A DNA stretch of 64,000 nt from Actinomycetota bacterium (GCA_021324355.1 JAJPJD010000018.1:62001-126000); one strand, 5' to 3'. Shown: positions 30,034-45,592, counted from the stretch's first letter. Numbers and translations are program-made. Notes: a model not told the origin generated them from the letters alone.

Positions 30034-31701
30034 ATGAAGCCGCGCAGCTACGAGGTGACCGAGGGTCCGGCCCGGGCACCGGCCCGCGCCATGCTCCGAG
30101 CGGTCGGGATGACCGACGCCGACTGGGACAAGCCCCAGGTCGGGGTGGCTTCCAGCTGGAACGAGGTCACCCCGTGCAACCTCCCGCTGTCCCGCTTGGC
30201 CCAGCGGGCAAAAGAGGGCGTGCGCAACGCCGGCGGCTACCCGTTCGAGTTCGTGACCATCGCGGTCTCCGACGGGATCTCCATGGGCCACGAGGGGATG
30301 CGGGCGTCGCTGGTCAGCCGGGAGGTCATTGCCGACTCGGTCGAGGTGATGATGCACGCCGAGCGGTTCGACGCGCTGGTGGCCCTCGCCGGCTGCGACA
30401 AGTCGCTGCCCGGGATGCTGATGGCGGCAGCCCGGCTCAACGTCCCGAGCGTCTTCCTCTATGGCGGGACGATCCTGCCCGGCCGGGTGGGCGACCGGCC
30501 GCTCGACGTGGTCAGCGTGTTCGAGGCGGTGGGCGCGCACGCGGTCGGCGCCCTGAGCGCCGAGGAGCTCCACCAGATCGAGTGCAACGCCTGCCCGACC
30601 GAGGGCTCGTGCGCCGGGATGTTCACCGCCAACACGATGGCCGCGGTGGCCGAGGCCCTCGGCATGGCCTTGCCTGGGAGTTCGTCGGCGCCGGCGGTGG
30701 ACCGGCGGCGGGAGAACTTCGCCTTCTCCTCGGGGGTGGCAGTGGTCGAGCTGCTGGCGGCGGGGGTCCGCCCCCGCCAGATCATGACCAAGGAGGCGTT
30801 CGAGAACGCGATCGCGGCGGTCATGGCGCTCGGCGGGTCGACCAACGCCGTGCTCCACCTGCTGGCCATCGCCCACGAGGCCCGAGTGGAGTTGGCCCTG
30901 GACGATTTCAATCGGATCGCCGCCCGCGTCCCGCACATCACCGACGCCAAGCCCCACGGCCGCTACCACATGGTCGACATCGACCGGGTGGGCGGCATCC
31001 CGGTGGTGCTGCGAGCGCTGCTCGAGGAAGGGTTGCTGCACGGGGACTGCCTCACCGTCACCGGCAAGACCATGGCCGAGAACCTGGCTGCCCTCGACCC
31101 TCCGGGCCCCGACGGCGAGGTGGTCCACCCGATCAGCCGCCCCATCCACGCGAGCGGCGGGATCGCCATCCTGCGCGGCACCCTCGCGCCCAACGGCTCG
31201 GTGGTGAAGGTGGCCGGCCTGGACGACCTGGCCTTCGACGGCACCGCCCGGGTGTTCGACGGGGAGGCCGAGGCGATGGACGCCATCGTGGCCGGGTCGA
31301 TCCAGCCCGGCACCGTGCTGGTCATCCGGTACGAGGGACCCAAAGGCGGCCCTGGGATGCGGGAGATGCTGGCGGTCACCGGGGCCCTCGAGGGCGCCGG
31401 GCGCGGCCGGGACTGCGCGCTGGTCACCGACGGGCGGTTCTCGGGCGGGACCCACGGCTTCTGCATCGGCCACGTCGCCCCCGAGGCGGTCGACGGTGGC
31501 CCGATCGCGCTGGTGGCCGACGGTGACCGGATCGTGCTCGACGTGCGCGACCACCGGATCGACCTCGTGGTCGACCCAGCGGAGCTCGAGCGCCGGCGGG
31601 GCGAGCTCAAGGCGTTCGAGCCCCGCTACCGTTCGGGCGCGCTGGCCAAGTACGCCCGGCTGGTGACCGGCGCCGACCGGGGCGCGATCACCGAGCCGTG
31701 A
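30034..31701 (+). CDS. ilvD: Dihydroxy-acid dehydratase
   Basis: IlvD dehydrates 2,3-dihydroxy-isovalerate and -methylvalerate to the 2-keto acids of valine and isoleucine. The 555-residue protein has the Fe-S cluster cysteines in [12 protein letters not shown] and [21 protein letters not shown], and the C-terminal [21 protein letters not shown] 30034 precedes the conserved [20 protein letters not shown]. It lies upstream of the ilvBNC leader, whose promoter begins 12 nt after its stop, so the two units are separately controlled. Confidence 0.97.
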   Translation: MKPRSYEVTEGPARAPARAMLRAVGMTDADWDKPQVGVASSWNEVTPCNLPLSRLAQRAKEGVRNAGGYPFEFVTIAVSDGISMGHEGMRASLVSREVIADSVEVMMHAERFDALVALAGCDKSLPGMLMAAARLNVPSVFLYGGTILPGRVGDRPLDVVSVFEAVGAHAVGALSAEELHQIECNACPTEGSCAGMFTANTMAAVAEALGMALPGSSSAPAVDRRRENFAFSSGVAVVELLAAGVRPRQIMTKEAFENAIAAVMALGGSTNAVLHLLAIAHEARVELALDDFNRIAARVPHITDAKPHGRYHMVDIDRVGGIPVVLRALLEEGLLHGDCLTVTGKTMAENLAALDPPGPDGEVVHPISRPIHASGGIAILRGTLAPNGSVVKVAGLDDLAFDGTARVFDGEAEAMDAIVAGSIQPGTVLVIRYEGPKGGPGMREMLAVTGALEGAGRGRDCALVTDGRFSGGTHGFCIGHVAPEAVDGGPIALVADGDRIVLDVRDHRIDLVVDPAELERRRGELKAFEPRYRSGALAKYARLVTGADRGAITEP

Positions 31702-31712
31702 GCGCCCGGTGG

Positions 31713-31741
31713 TTGTCCGCCCTGGCGAGGCGTGCCACAAT
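31713..31741 (+). promoter_or_regulatory. Promoter of the ilvBNC leader
   Basis: TTGTCC (31713-31718), a 17-bp spacer, and CACAAT (31736-31741) make a sigma70-like promoter. Transcription would begin near A31748, giving an mRNA that starts ACCATG at the leader peptide. Confidence 0.65.
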
Positions 31742-31750
31742 GGGGCCACC

Positions 31751-31801
31751 ATGAGCACGAGGGGCACCGCCGCCGGCACGATCCTGGTACTGGTTACCTA
31801 G
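31751..31801 (+). CDS. ilvB leader peptide (attenuator)
   Basis: The 16-residue ORF encodes [16 protein letters not shown]. Five branched-chain codons in a row (ATC CTG GTA CTG GTT) sit just before the end. GTA and GTT are rare in this GC-rich genome, which would make the ribosome more sensitive to charged tRNA-Val. The last base of the TAG stop is the first base of the next hairpin. It is followed by a terminator-like hairpin and then ilvB. Leader-peptide attenuation of ilvB is established in many bacteria; here it is read from sequence only. Confidence 0.8.
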   Translation: MSTRGTAAGTILVLVT

Positions 31802-31827
31802 CGCGCGGCCACATCTCCGCCGCGCGC
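31801..31827 (+). promoter_or_regulatory. ilvB leader hairpin A
   Basis: GCGCGCGGC (31801-31809) pairs perfectly with GCCGCGCGC (31819-31827) around the loop CACATCTCC. It starts on the leader stop codon, so a ribosome reaching the stop would open it and a ribosome stalled upstream would not. The loop word CACATC recurs in the leuA leader. Confidence 0.65.
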
Positions 31828-31830
31828 CCA

Positions 31831-31857
31831 CGACCTCCCGTTCCGGGAGGTCGTTTT
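31831..31857 (+). terminator. ilvBNC attenuator terminator
   Basis: CGACCTCCCG (31831-31840) pairs with CGGGAGGTCG (31844-31853) over a 3-nt loop and is followed by TTTT. It lies between the leader peptide and ilvB and would cut transcription when branched-chain amino acids are plentiful. Confidence 0.75.
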
Positions 31858-31943
31858 CGTGTCTGGCCTCTTGCCCAGACCCGCTCGCCACCGACCAACC
31901 AGGCCCGCCGACAGCGTGGCCGACCGACACAAAAGGACAGACC

Positions 31944-33736
31944 ATGAAACTCACCGGAGCCCAGGCCCTCATCAAGAGCCTCGAGACCCAGGGGGTCGAC
32001 GTGATGTTCGGCCTGCCCGGTGGGGCGATCCTGCCGGTCTACGACCCGATCCTCGGGTCCTCGATCCGCCACATCCTGGTCCGCCACGAGCAGGGGGCCG
32101 GGCACATGGCCGAGGGGTACGCGATGGTGACCGGACGGGCCGGGGTGGCCATGGTCACCTCCGGCCCGGGGGCCACCAACGTGGTGACCCCGCTGTCGAA
32201 TGCCTACATGGACTCCACGCCCCTGGTGGTGATCTCGGGCCAGGTGGCGACCTCGGCCATCGGCTCCGACGCGTTCCAAGAGTGCGACATCACCGGGGTC
32301 ACCATGGGCATCACCAAGCACAACTGGCTGGTGACCCGGGCCGAGGACATCCCTCGGACGGTGGCTGCGGCCTTCCACGTGGCCACCACCGGCCGCCCCG
32401 GGCCGGTGCTCATCGACCTCCCCAAGGACGTCTCCAATGCCGAGATGGAGTGGTACTGGCCGGCCACGGAAGCCGACCTCGACCTCCCCGGCTACCACCC
32501 CCGCCTGGACGGCGACCCGGCTGCGATCGCCCGGGCAGCCCAGCTGATCCTGGCAGCCGAGCGCCCCGTGCTCTACGTGGGCGGCGGGGTGCTCAAGGCC
32601 GGGGCCACCGACGCCCTGCTCGAGCTGGCCGAGCGGACCGGGTTTCCGGTGGTCACGACGCTCATGGCCCGGGGGGCCTTCCCCGACTCCCACCCGCTGT
32701 GCCTCGGGATGCCAGGGATGCACGGCAACTACACCGCGGTGACCGCGATGCAGCGGGCCGACCTGCTGGTGGCGCTGGGCGCCCGCTTCGACGACCGGGT
32801 GACCGGCAAGGTGAGCGCGTTCGCCCCGGCGGCAAAGGTGATCCACGTGGACGTGGACCCGGCCGAGATCGGCAAGGTGCGGGCCCCCGAGGTCGGCATC
32901 GTCGGGGACTGCCGGCGGGTCATCGAGGCGCTCCTCGAGGCGCTGGAGGCGGCCGGCCTCGGCCACGACGACGCCGCGGTCCGCACCGAGCGCGGGGCCA
33001 GGGGCCGGCCGGGCACCCAGGCTGCCTCCCGGCCGGCCCGGGACGGGTGGTGGGCCCAGCTCCGGGCGTGGCAGGCGGCCTATCCGCTCCACTACGAGGA
33101 GGAGGCTGGCGGGCCGCTCAAGCCCCAGCGGGTGGTCGAGACCCTGCGGGCGCTCTCCTCGCCCGACACGGTGGTGGTGGCCGGGGTCGGCCAGCACCAG
33201 ATGTGGGCGTCGCAGTACTGGCGGTTCGAGCAGCCTCGCACCTGGGTGAACTCGGGCGGCGCGGGAACGATGGGCTTTGCGGTCCCGGCGGCCATCGGGG
33301 CCAAGGTCGGCCGGCCCGATCGGACGGTGTGGGCGATCGACGGTGACGGCTGCTTCCAGATGACCGCCCAGGAGCTGGCCACCGCGTCGGCCGAGCGGAT
33401 CCCGGTCAAGGTGGCCATCTTGAACAACGCCTACCTGGGCATGGTCCGGCAGTGGCAGGAGATGTTCTACGCCGAGCGCTACTCGGAGGTGTACCTCTCC
33501 CCCGACCTCCCCGACTATGTGAAGTGGGCCGAGGCGATGGGGTGCGTGGGCATCCGGGCCGAGACCCCAGAGGAGGTGGCGCCGGCGATCGAGAAGGCCA
33601 ACGCGATCGACGACCGCCCGGTGGTGGTCGACTTCCGGACCGACGCGTTCGAGAAGGTGTTCCCGATGGTTCCGGCCGGCGGGTCCAACGACGACATCGT
33701 GGTCCACCCCTCCCAAGCCCAGGGACGGGTCGTCCA

Positions 33737-33740
<4 letters not shown>
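31944..33740 (+). CDS. ilvB: Acetolactate synthase, catalytic (large) subunit
   Basis: This thiamine-diphosphate enzyme condenses two pyruvates, or pyruvate with 2-ketobutyrate, in the first common step to valine, leucine and isoleucine. The 598-residue protein has [15 protein letters not shown], the cofactor-activating Glu49 in [15 protein letters not shown], and the ThDP/Mg site [14 protein letters not shown] ... [19 protein letters not shown] lies 8 nt before ATG 31944. It sits behind an attenuator, and its stop overlaps the ilvN GTG. Confidence 0.97.
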
Positions 33741-35327
<1,587 letters not shown>

Positions 35328-35360
35328 GCCCGCCGAGTCGGGGCCCTCGCCTGCCCGGCG

Positions 35361-37740
<2,380 letters not shown>

Positions 37741-37763
37741 GGGGGGTCGAAGGAGGAGGACCC

Positions 37764-39329
37764 GTGGCCCGGGTACTGGTCACCGAGACGATCGCCAACA
37801 GTGGGCTGGACCGGCTACGCGCTGCCGGCCACCAGGTGGACGTGGCCGAGGGCCTGGACCACTCGGCCCTGCTGGAACGGGTGGCCGGCGCCCATGCCCT
37901 CATCATCCGCTCGGCGACCAAGGTCACCGCCGAGGTGATCGAGGCCGGCACCGAGCTGGTGGTGATCGGCCGGGCCGGCGTGGGGATCGACAACGTCGAC
38001 GTCGCCGCGGCCACCGAACGCGGCGTGATGGTGGTCAACGCGCCCGAGTCCAACATCCTGTCGGCTGCCGAGCAGACCATGGCCCTCCTGCTGGCCCAAG
38101 CTCGCAACATCCCCCAGGCCCATGCCGCGCTGATCGCTGGCCGCTGGGAGCGGTCTCGCCGGGAGGGGGTCGAGCTGCACGGCAAGACCTTGGGCATCGT
38201 CGGTCTGGGCCGGGTTGGGACCCTGGTCGCCCAGCGGGCGCTGGCCTTCGGCATGCGACTGCTCGCGTATGACCCCTACGTCTCGGCCGAGCGGGCCCGC
38301 CACCTCGGGGTGGAGCTTCGGAGCCTGGACGAGCTGGCGGCCGAAGCCGACTTTTTGACCGTGCACCTGCCGAAGAACGCCGAGACCGTGGGCTTGATTG
38401 GGGCTGAGCTCCTGTCCCGGTGCAAGCCGGGGATCCGCATCGTGAACACCGCGCGCGGCGGGATCGTCGACGAGGCGGCACTGGCCGAGGCCATTGCGTC
38501 TGGCCGGGTCGCCGGGGCAGCCCTGGACGTCTTCGCCGAGGAGCCGACCACCGAGTCACCCCTGTTCTCGCTGGAGTCGGTGGTGGTCACCCCGCACCTG
38601 GGGGCGTCCACCGCCGAGGCCCAGGACAAGGCCGGCGTGACCATCGCCGAGCAGGTGCTCCTCGCGCTGGCCGGCGAGTTCGTCCCCCTGGCGGTGAACG
38701 TTGCGGCGAGCGGGATCTCCGAGCCGGTGAAGCCGTTCATGGGGCTGGTCGAGCAGCTGGGCCGGTTCTTCGGCTGCCTGCACGACCGGCTCCCCGACCG
38801 CCTCGAGGTTCACGTCGAGGGAGCCATCGGGGCCGAGCGCCACGACATCTTGACCCTGTGCGCCCTGAAGGGCCTGTTCGCCACCAGCACCGAGGAGCCG
38901 GTGTCCTACGTGAACGCGCCCCAGATGGCGCAGCGGCGGGGGCTGCGGGTGCAGGAGACCTCCACCGCGACACCGGGCGAGTACGTCAACCGGGTGACCC
39001 TGCGCTCGGCCGAGCACTCGGTCGCGGGCACGGTCACCGCCGGGGGCCCGAGGATCGTGTCGGTCGACGACCTCCCGGTCGAGGTGACCCCGTCCCCCCA
39101 CATGCTCGTCGTCCGCAACGACGACCGGCCGGGGATGATCGGGGTGGTGGGGACGGTGCTGGGGGACGCCTCGGTGTCGATCCGCTCCATGGCGCTGGCA
39201 CCCCGCACCGAGGAGACCACCGCTCTCATGGTCCTGTCGGTGGACGCAGACCCACCCGACGAGGTCCTGACCGAGCTGGCGTCGCGCTCGGGGATCCTGG
39301 GCGTCAACCGGGTCACCCTCGAGCCCTAG
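37764..39329 (+). CDS. serA: D-3-phosphoglycerate dehydrogenase
   Basis: SerA oxidises 3-phosphoglycerate, the first step to serine. The long-form protein has 521 residues from GTG 37764, preceded by AAGGAGGAGGA. The catalytic half contains GRAGVGIDNVDV, the NAD motif GIVGLGRVG, NTARGGIVDEAAL and PHLGAST. An allosteric-substrate-binding region and a C-terminal ACT domain (MLVVRNDDRPGMIGVVGTVL) follow, as in mycobacterial SerA, which serine inhibits. It is convergent with the signal-peptidase gene, and the ends overlap by 17 bp. Confidence 0.96.
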   Translation: MARVLVTETIANSGLDRLRAAGHQVDVAEGLDHSALLERVAGAHALIIRSATKVTAEVIEAGTELVVIGRAGVGIDNVDVAAATERGVMVVNAPESNILSAAEQTMALLLAQARNIPQAHAALIAGRWERSRREGVELHGKTLGIVGLGRVGTLVAQRALAFGMRLLAYDPYVSAERARHLGVELRSLDELAAEADFLTVHLPKNAETVGLIGAELLSRCKPGIRIVNTARGGIVDEAALAEAIASGRVAGAALDVFAEEPTTESPLFSLESVVVTPHLGASTAEAQDKAGVTIAEQVLLALAGEFVPLAVNVAASGISEPVKPFMGLVEQLGRFFGCLHDRLPDRLEVHVEGAIGAERHDILTLCALKGLFATSTEEPVSYVNAPQMAQRRGLRVQETSTATPGEYVNRVTLRSAEHSVAGTVTAGGPRIVSVDDLPVEVTPSPHMLVVRNDDRPGMIGVVGTVLGDASVSIRSMALAPRTEETTALMVLSVDADPPDEVLTELASRSGILGVNRVTLEP

Positions 39330-40329
39330 GGGCCGATCCGGTTCGCCGGCGCCATCCCGGCTTGGCGCTCGGTGCCGACAGGCCGCGGCCGGCCGCCCTC
39401 GACCGCTGCTCGGCCCGAGGGCTCGGGCACCGCCGCCACGTCCCGTCCTGGCAGGCGACTCCGCTCATGAGCGGCCGATCGGCAGCCGGCACGGGCGGAC
39501 CATCGGACGCCACCGTCGGACGCCATGGGTCCCTGGTGGCCCCGAAGAGGAGCGCTACCGCAGCCAGGGCGCAGCCGCCCACGCCGGCTGCGACGGCCGG
39601 AGCGGTCGGGCCCCCCGAGAGCCAGGCCCTGGGCGCATGGGTGGTCAACTCGATGAGGTGCCCAGGAGCCACCGTCGCCGGTCTTGCCGAACCGAGGCGG
39701 AGCCGGGCCGCCAGCAGGCCGGTGTTCAGGACCCGGAGCGCGGCGCCACGGGGGAGCAGCCGCACCGCCACCACCTCGGCCTGCACGAACGGGTCCAGGA
39801 CCGCGACCGGCACGGCCACCAAGACGACGACGAAGAGGCGGTCGGCGTGGGGTCGGAGCCTGCGTTGGAGGGCCGACCGGGCCAGCAGATACAAGGCCAG
39901 GGCGGCCGCCATCGCCGGCAGGCACCGCCAGAGCCAGCCCAGGCCGGCGATCGTGGCCACCACCCGGCCCAGCACCCGCTGGCGGGGCACGGTCCAGGGA
40001 TCGGCCCGGCCCAGCACCTCCCCCGCGGTGCGGAGCCGCCCATCGGCCAGGACGGCCACCACTCGGTGGGTGTAGACCGCGGCGATCCCCGGCGGCCGGA
40101 AGCTCACCACCATCCCCGGCCGCGCCGGAGTGGTCAGGGGGCGCTCGAGGACCAGGGACCCGACGCAGCGCGCCGGGCACATGGACGGGGTGGCCACGAC
40201 GAAGGCCGACCCGCCAGCCAGCCGCCAGGCCACCGCCGCCGCCACCGCCAGGGCCAGCGCGGTCGCCGCCAGCCCGAGCGCGATCGGCCGGCCGACCGGC
40301 CGCTCGGCGGCAGGCAGACGGGCGGGCAC
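39313..40329 (-). CDS. SipW-type signal peptidase I (S26B)
   Basis: The 338-residue membrane protein starts at GTG 40329. It has an N-terminal helix (about 16-36), then the catalytic Ser in ATPSMCPA and, in place of the usual Lys, a His in VYTHRVVAV; this Ser/His pair marks the ER/archaeal/SipW branch. Two more hydrophobic segments follow, near 125-150 and 163-180. SipW enzymes process TasA-type secreted proteins, and such a protein is encoded 1.6 kb away (41912-42610). The long C-terminal tail is unusual. Confidence 0.8.
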   Translation of the reverse strand: MPARLPAAERPVGRPIALGLAATALALAVAAAVAWRLAGGSAFVVATPSMCPARCVGSLVLERPLTTPARPGMVVSFRPPGIAAVYTHRVVAVLADGRLRTAGEVLGRADPWTVPRQRVLGRVVATIAGLGWLWRCLPAMAAALALYLLARSALQRRLRPHADRLFVVVLVAVPVAVLDPFVQAEVVAVRLLPRGAALRVLNTGLLAARLRLGSARPATVAPGHLIELTTHAPRAWLSGGPTAPAVAAGVGGCALAAVALLFGATRDPWRPTVASDGPPVPAADRPLMSGVACQDGTWRRCPSPRAEQRSRAAGRGLSAPSAKPGWRRRTGSAPRARG

Positions 40330-40376
40330 CGGCCGAACGGTCGCCGGAGCGGCCGGGAGCGTGCCACCATCGGCCC

Positions 40377-41003
40377 ATGGCCTGGCCGCCCGGCTTCTTC
40401 GACCGGCTCGACCCCGCGCCCGACCGCCACTTCTACGCCCAGCCGAGGCTGGTCACCCACATCGACGACCATGCCATCGCCGCAGTCGGCGCCCTCTACG
40501 ACGAGCTCGGGGTGCGCGGTGAGGTTCTCGACCTCATGGCCTCGTGGACCTCGCACTTCGCCCATCGGGTGGCCCGGCTCACCGTCCTCGGGATGAACGC
40601 GCTGGAATTGGACGCCAACCTGGCCGCTGCCGAGCGGGTGGTTCACGACCTCAACGCCGACCCGGTGCTGCCGTTCGCCGACGACCGCTTCGACGCCGCG
40701 GTGTGCTGCGTCTCGGTCGACTATCTCACCGCACCGGTCGAGGTGTTCCGCGAGGTGGGTCGGGTGGTGCGGCCAGGGGGCCCGTTCGTGTGCACGTTCT
40801 CCAACCGGATGTTCCCGACCAAGGCCATCGCCGGGTGGCTGGTCGCGACCGACGAGGAGCGGGGGGCCATCGTCCGGCGGTACTTCGAGGTCGCCGGTGG
40901 TTGGAGCGAGCCGTCCTTCCGTCGCTGCACGCCGCGTCAGCATCGCGGCGACCCGCTGTTCGCGGTGTGGGCCTACAACGCCAAGGTGAGCGCCCCTGCC
41001 TGA
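40377..41003 (+). CDS. SAM-dependent methyltransferase (type 11-like)
   Basis: The 208-residue protein has a Rossmann-like core. VRGEVLDLMASWTSHF stands for motif I, with the Gly-rich loop replaced as in a known subset. GMNALELDANLAA and the VLPFADDRFDAAVCC motif follow, then FREVGRVVRPGGPFVCTFSN. The substrate is unknown. ATG 40377 is 47 nt from the divergent signal-peptidase start; CACCAT six nt before it could be the -10 box of a leaderless transcript. Confidence 0.85.
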   Translation: MAWPPGFFDRLDPAPDRHFYAQPRLVTHIDDHAIAAVGALYDELGVRGEVLDLMASWTSHFAHRVARLTVLGMNALELDANLAAAERVVHDLNADPVLPFADDRFDAAVCCVSVDYLTAPVEVFREVGRVVRPGGPFVCTFSNRMFPTKAIAGWLVATDEERGAIVRRYFEVAGGWSEPSFRRCTPRQHRGDPLFAVWAYNAKVSAPA

Positions 41004-41015
41004 ACCCCTGGCCGG

Positions 41016-41885
41016 TCAGCGCCACCACTGGGCCACGTGGCGTTCGATCCGCTGGCGAGCACGCCAGAGCGCCGACGGTCGGAAGGTGGCGTAGAACCAG
41101 GCGACCCGGGCGGCGAGGATCGCCATGCACACCGCCGCCACCGGGTCCGGGCAGACCCTGGCGACCAGCCGGGCGGCGCTTGCCGCGGCGTCGGCAGTCC
41201 ACTGGTTCGGGGCGAGCTCGGACCAAAAGGCCAGGGTGCACAGGTCGAAGCGCCAGTCGCCGCTGTGGGCACCCTCCCAGTCGAACACCCCAGTCACCGT
41301 CTGGTCGTGGGCCAGCACGTTGCGGTGGTGGAAGTCGCCGTGCGCGACGTCGCCCTGGCGGACCCCGACCGGTCCGAGCGCGTCCAGCACCTCGACCAGC
41401 TCCGCCCCCAGCCGCCGGGTGGGCTTCCGTCCTTCGAGCCAGCGGGCCTGCTCCCGAGCCAGGCCGAGCTCGGTCGCCAGCCATGGCTCGGGACGCCCGT
41501 GCTCGGCGTGGCGCTCGGCCAGACCAGCCAGCTGGCCGAGGTGGGCCTCGGTCAGGGCGGCCGGGATCACGCCGGGGAGGCGCTGCTGGAGGGACCAGGT
41601 GAGGCCGTCGTGCGTCCCGGTGCCCACGTAGCGGGGGCAGGGGTAGCCGGCGTCGCGAAGCACGTTGGCAAGCCGCGCCCCCTCGGCCCAGCGAGACCCG
41701 GCACCGAGGTCGGCGGTCGCCTTGAGCACCAGTTGCTCGCCGGCCGGGCTGCTCACGAAGGTCGCACCGAACTCACCACCGTCGGCCGGACCGAGCGGCA
41801 CCAGGCCGAGGGTCGCCGCCAGTGCGTCGAGCGCGGGGCGGCCCGGCACCGAGCCGGGCCGGTTGGTGCCACCGCCGGTCCCCAT
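41016..41885 (-). CDS. Aminoglycoside phosphotransferase-family (APH) kinase-like protein
   Basis: The 289-residue protein starts at ATG 41885. QLVLKATADLG carries the ATP-binding Lys, GDVAHGDFHHRNVL is the catalytic (Brenner) loop, and FDWEGAHSGDWRFDL is the metal-binding motif. The family includes antibiotic kinases and metabolic small-molecule kinases; chromosomal context gives no resistance cue, so the substrate is open. It lies 26 nt downstream of the TasA-like gene on the same strand. Confidence 0.87.
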   Translation of the reverse strand: MGTGGGTNRPGSVPGRPALDALAATLGLVPLGPADGGEFGATFVSSPAGEQLVLKATADLGAGSRWAEGARLANVLRDAGYPCPRYVGTGTHDGLTWSLQQRLPGVIPAALTEAHLGQLAGLAERHAEHGRPEPWLATELGLAREQARWLEGRKPTRRLGAELVEVLDALGPVGVRQGDVAHGDFHHRNVLAHDQTVTGVFDWEGAHSGDWRFDLCTLAFWSELAPNQWTADAAASAARLVARVCPDPVAAVCMAILAARVAWFYATFRPSALWRARQRIERHVAQWWR

Positions 41886-41911
41886 CGGCCGATTCTGGCA
41901 CCGCGGCCTCG

Positions 41912-42610
41912 TCAGGCCTGGTTCCAGGTCATGGTCATGCTGGCGGTGAGCCCCTGGTCGGCGTTGGTGGCCGAAGGGTCGAGCATGACCGTGAAGGTGT
42001 AGGCCTGCGAGGCCCCGGCGGCCAGCAGGGGCAGCGGCGGGGTCGACTGCTGGTTGAAGGTGGCCCCGGCCACCGCGGCCAGGTTTCCGACGTTGGTGGG
42101 CACCCCGGGGCAGGCCGCCGAGGGGTTCGGGGGGTAGATGCACTTGCCGCTGATCCCGATCGACAGATCCACCTTGGCGCAGAAGCCGCTGGTGTCGGTG
42201 CCGACGTAGCCGTTGTCGTCGCTGGCCGGGGCCACCGTGCACCCCCCCATGACCAGGCTGTCTAGGCTGGCGGCCGCCGACCCCACGTTGGTGAGCGTGA
42301 CGGTGGTGGTGAGGGGGGTGCCTCCCGGCACCTGGTCCAGCGTGCCCACCAGCTTGTCGATGGCGCAGGTCGCGCTGTTGGTCGCGCTGACCGAGCCGCC
42401 AGCGCCCGACCCGGTCGAGTAGCAGCTCAGGGTGCCGTCGCTCTCCTTGAGCTGCATGGTCCCCGAGGAGAAGCTGTTGGCGTTGCCCACGATCTGGGCG
42501 CTGAAACCGGCCACCGAGACGGCGGTGGTGGTGGCCAGGGCGGCCACCGCCAGCACGGCGGCAGCCAGGGGGAACCACCGGCGGGAGGCGAGCAGCGGCT
42601 TGCAGGACAT
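41912..42610 (-). CDS. Secreted TasA/camelysin-like protein with a SipW-dependent signal peptide
   Basis: The 232-residue protein begins with a basic segment and a hydrophobic helix (WFPLAAAVLAVAALATTT), then AGFSAQ and ANSFSSGTMQLKES, which is the SipW-dependent signal pattern. The rest is Ser/Thr/Gly-rich beta-type sequence with several Cys and the TVTLTNVGSAAASLD motif common in TasA/camelysin relatives. Known members form biofilm fibres or act on surfaces. The matching peptidase is encoded at 39313-40329. Its 5' end faces the leuA leader promoter. Confidence 0.8.
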   Translation of the reverse strand: MSCKPLLASRRWFPLAAAVLAVAALATTTAVSVAGFSAQIVGNANSFSSGTMQLKESDGTLSCYSTGSGAGGSVSATNSATCAIDKLVGTLDQVPGGTPLTTTVTLTNVGSAAASLDSLVMGGCTVAPASDDNGYVGTDTSGFCAKVDLSIGISGKCIYPPNPSAACPGVPTNVGNLAAVAGATFNQQSTPPLPLLAAGASQAYTFTVMLDPSATNADQGLTASMTMTWNQA

Positions 42611-42706
42611 GTCCACGCTCCAAGATGACGGCACCGGGTGCCGGACGGGTTGGCAGTGGCGGGAACGGTCCGAGGACGCCGGCCGACCGCGCCCCATGAC
42701 GGTGCC

Positions 42707-42735
42707 TTGACCAGGGGCGCCGACGATGCCATCAT
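42707..42735 (+). promoter_or_regulatory. Promoter of the leuA leader
   Basis: TTGACC (42707-42712), 17-bp spacer, CATCAT (42730-42735). The predicted start near A42742 again gives an mRNA beginning ACCATG. Confidence 0.65.
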
Positions 42736-42737
42736 GA

Positions 42738-44630
<1,893 letters not shown>

Positions 44631-45207
44631 CAGCGATCGGCGACAGGGGCCTCCGGGTCCACCTCACCGATGGCGTGGTTGCAGCTGTTGGCGTGACCGC
44701 GCCGGCAACAAGCCCAGACGATCCTGGCCGGACCAGCCCCTGACACGCGCCCCGTCCAACGATCTCACGTTCGGCGCTCAAATCTCGGGCCGTCGACGGC
44801 GCAGCCGGGCGACGGGACACTCGTCGCGAGGCCTGGTCGTCCTCGAGGGCCGCGCTTTCGGCGACCCCGGCACCCGGTCCAGCTGCGGGACCCAGATGGT
44901 CCTTCCGCATCACACCGAGCCCGCTCCCTCGCCACCCGACGGTGGCAGCGTTGGTCCAAGGGAGCGGTGGCAGCCCACGCCGAACGACGCCACTGGGCGG
45001 GACGCGGCCGCCCAGCGAGGGACGGGTCACAGCCCTGTCGTGAGGGCGGAGCCGGGGAGCGATCTCCCGCGGCGCTGGTCGGGTGCGTCGTGCCCTGCCC
45101 TCGGGGGTGATTCGGTGGCAAGGTCCGCCCTGGGCTGAGGCCCTTCGCCTCGGGCCGCCTCGGCGTCCGAGCAGAGAGAGAACCGCAGAGAGCACCAAGG
45201 AGGAGCC
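44631..45207. other. 577-bp region without a recognisable gene
   Basis: Frames on both strands give only low-complexity, Arg/Pro/Ser-rich shadows. I see no leader peptide, tRNA or clear terminator. The end carries the ribosome site AAGGAGGAG for the next gene. Confidence 0.5.
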
Positions 45208-45558
45208 ATGGCCACCGAGGGTATCGAGGGCCTGTACATCGAGACGCGTGACTACCAGGCGACCGCCGCCTTCTGGGCCGCACTGGGGTTCGCCAGGAGC
45301 TTCGAGACCGACCACGGCTCGGGCCAGTGGAGCCACCCGGCCGGTGGACCCTACGTGTTCATCAACGAGCGTCCGGACGGCCGGCTCGAGACCCATCCCA
45401 TCCTGCGTGCCCCCGATCCCTCGGTCGCCGACCCCGGAGGTGGCCTCGAGGTCATCCAGCCGTTCGCGCCCCAGCACTGGGGCGTGCTCGAGGCCCAGGT
45501 GCGCGACCCGGATGGACGCACCGTCCGCCTCCAGGCTCCCCTGGGCGAAGCGGGCTGA
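45208..45558 (+). CDS. VOC/glyoxalase-family protein
   Basis: The 116-residue protein has one vicinal-oxygen-chelate unit pair: GLYIETRDYQATAAFWAALGF opens the first beta-alpha-beta-beta-beta module, and VLEAQVRDPDGRTVRLQAPL closes the second. VOC proteins bind a metal and act as lyases, dioxygenases or drug-binding proteins; metal ligands are not certain here, so the function is open. AAGGAGGAG lies 4 nt before ATG 45208. It converges on leuD. Confidence 0.82.
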   Translation: MATEGIEGLYIETRDYQATAAFWAALGFARSFETDHGSGQWSHPAGGPYVFINERPDGRLETHPILRAPDPSVADPGGGLEVIQPFAPQHWGVLEAQVRDPDGRTVRLQAPLGEAG

Positions 45559-45592
45559 GCGGCACCGTGCCGAGGTGCCTCGGCCCTGCCGG

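Noticed and set aside
41016..41885. Antibiotic-resistance aminoglycoside kinase
   Set aside because: Only general APH-fold motifs are present, in a chromosomal context with no mobile element or resistance neighbour; a metabolic kinase is equally likely.
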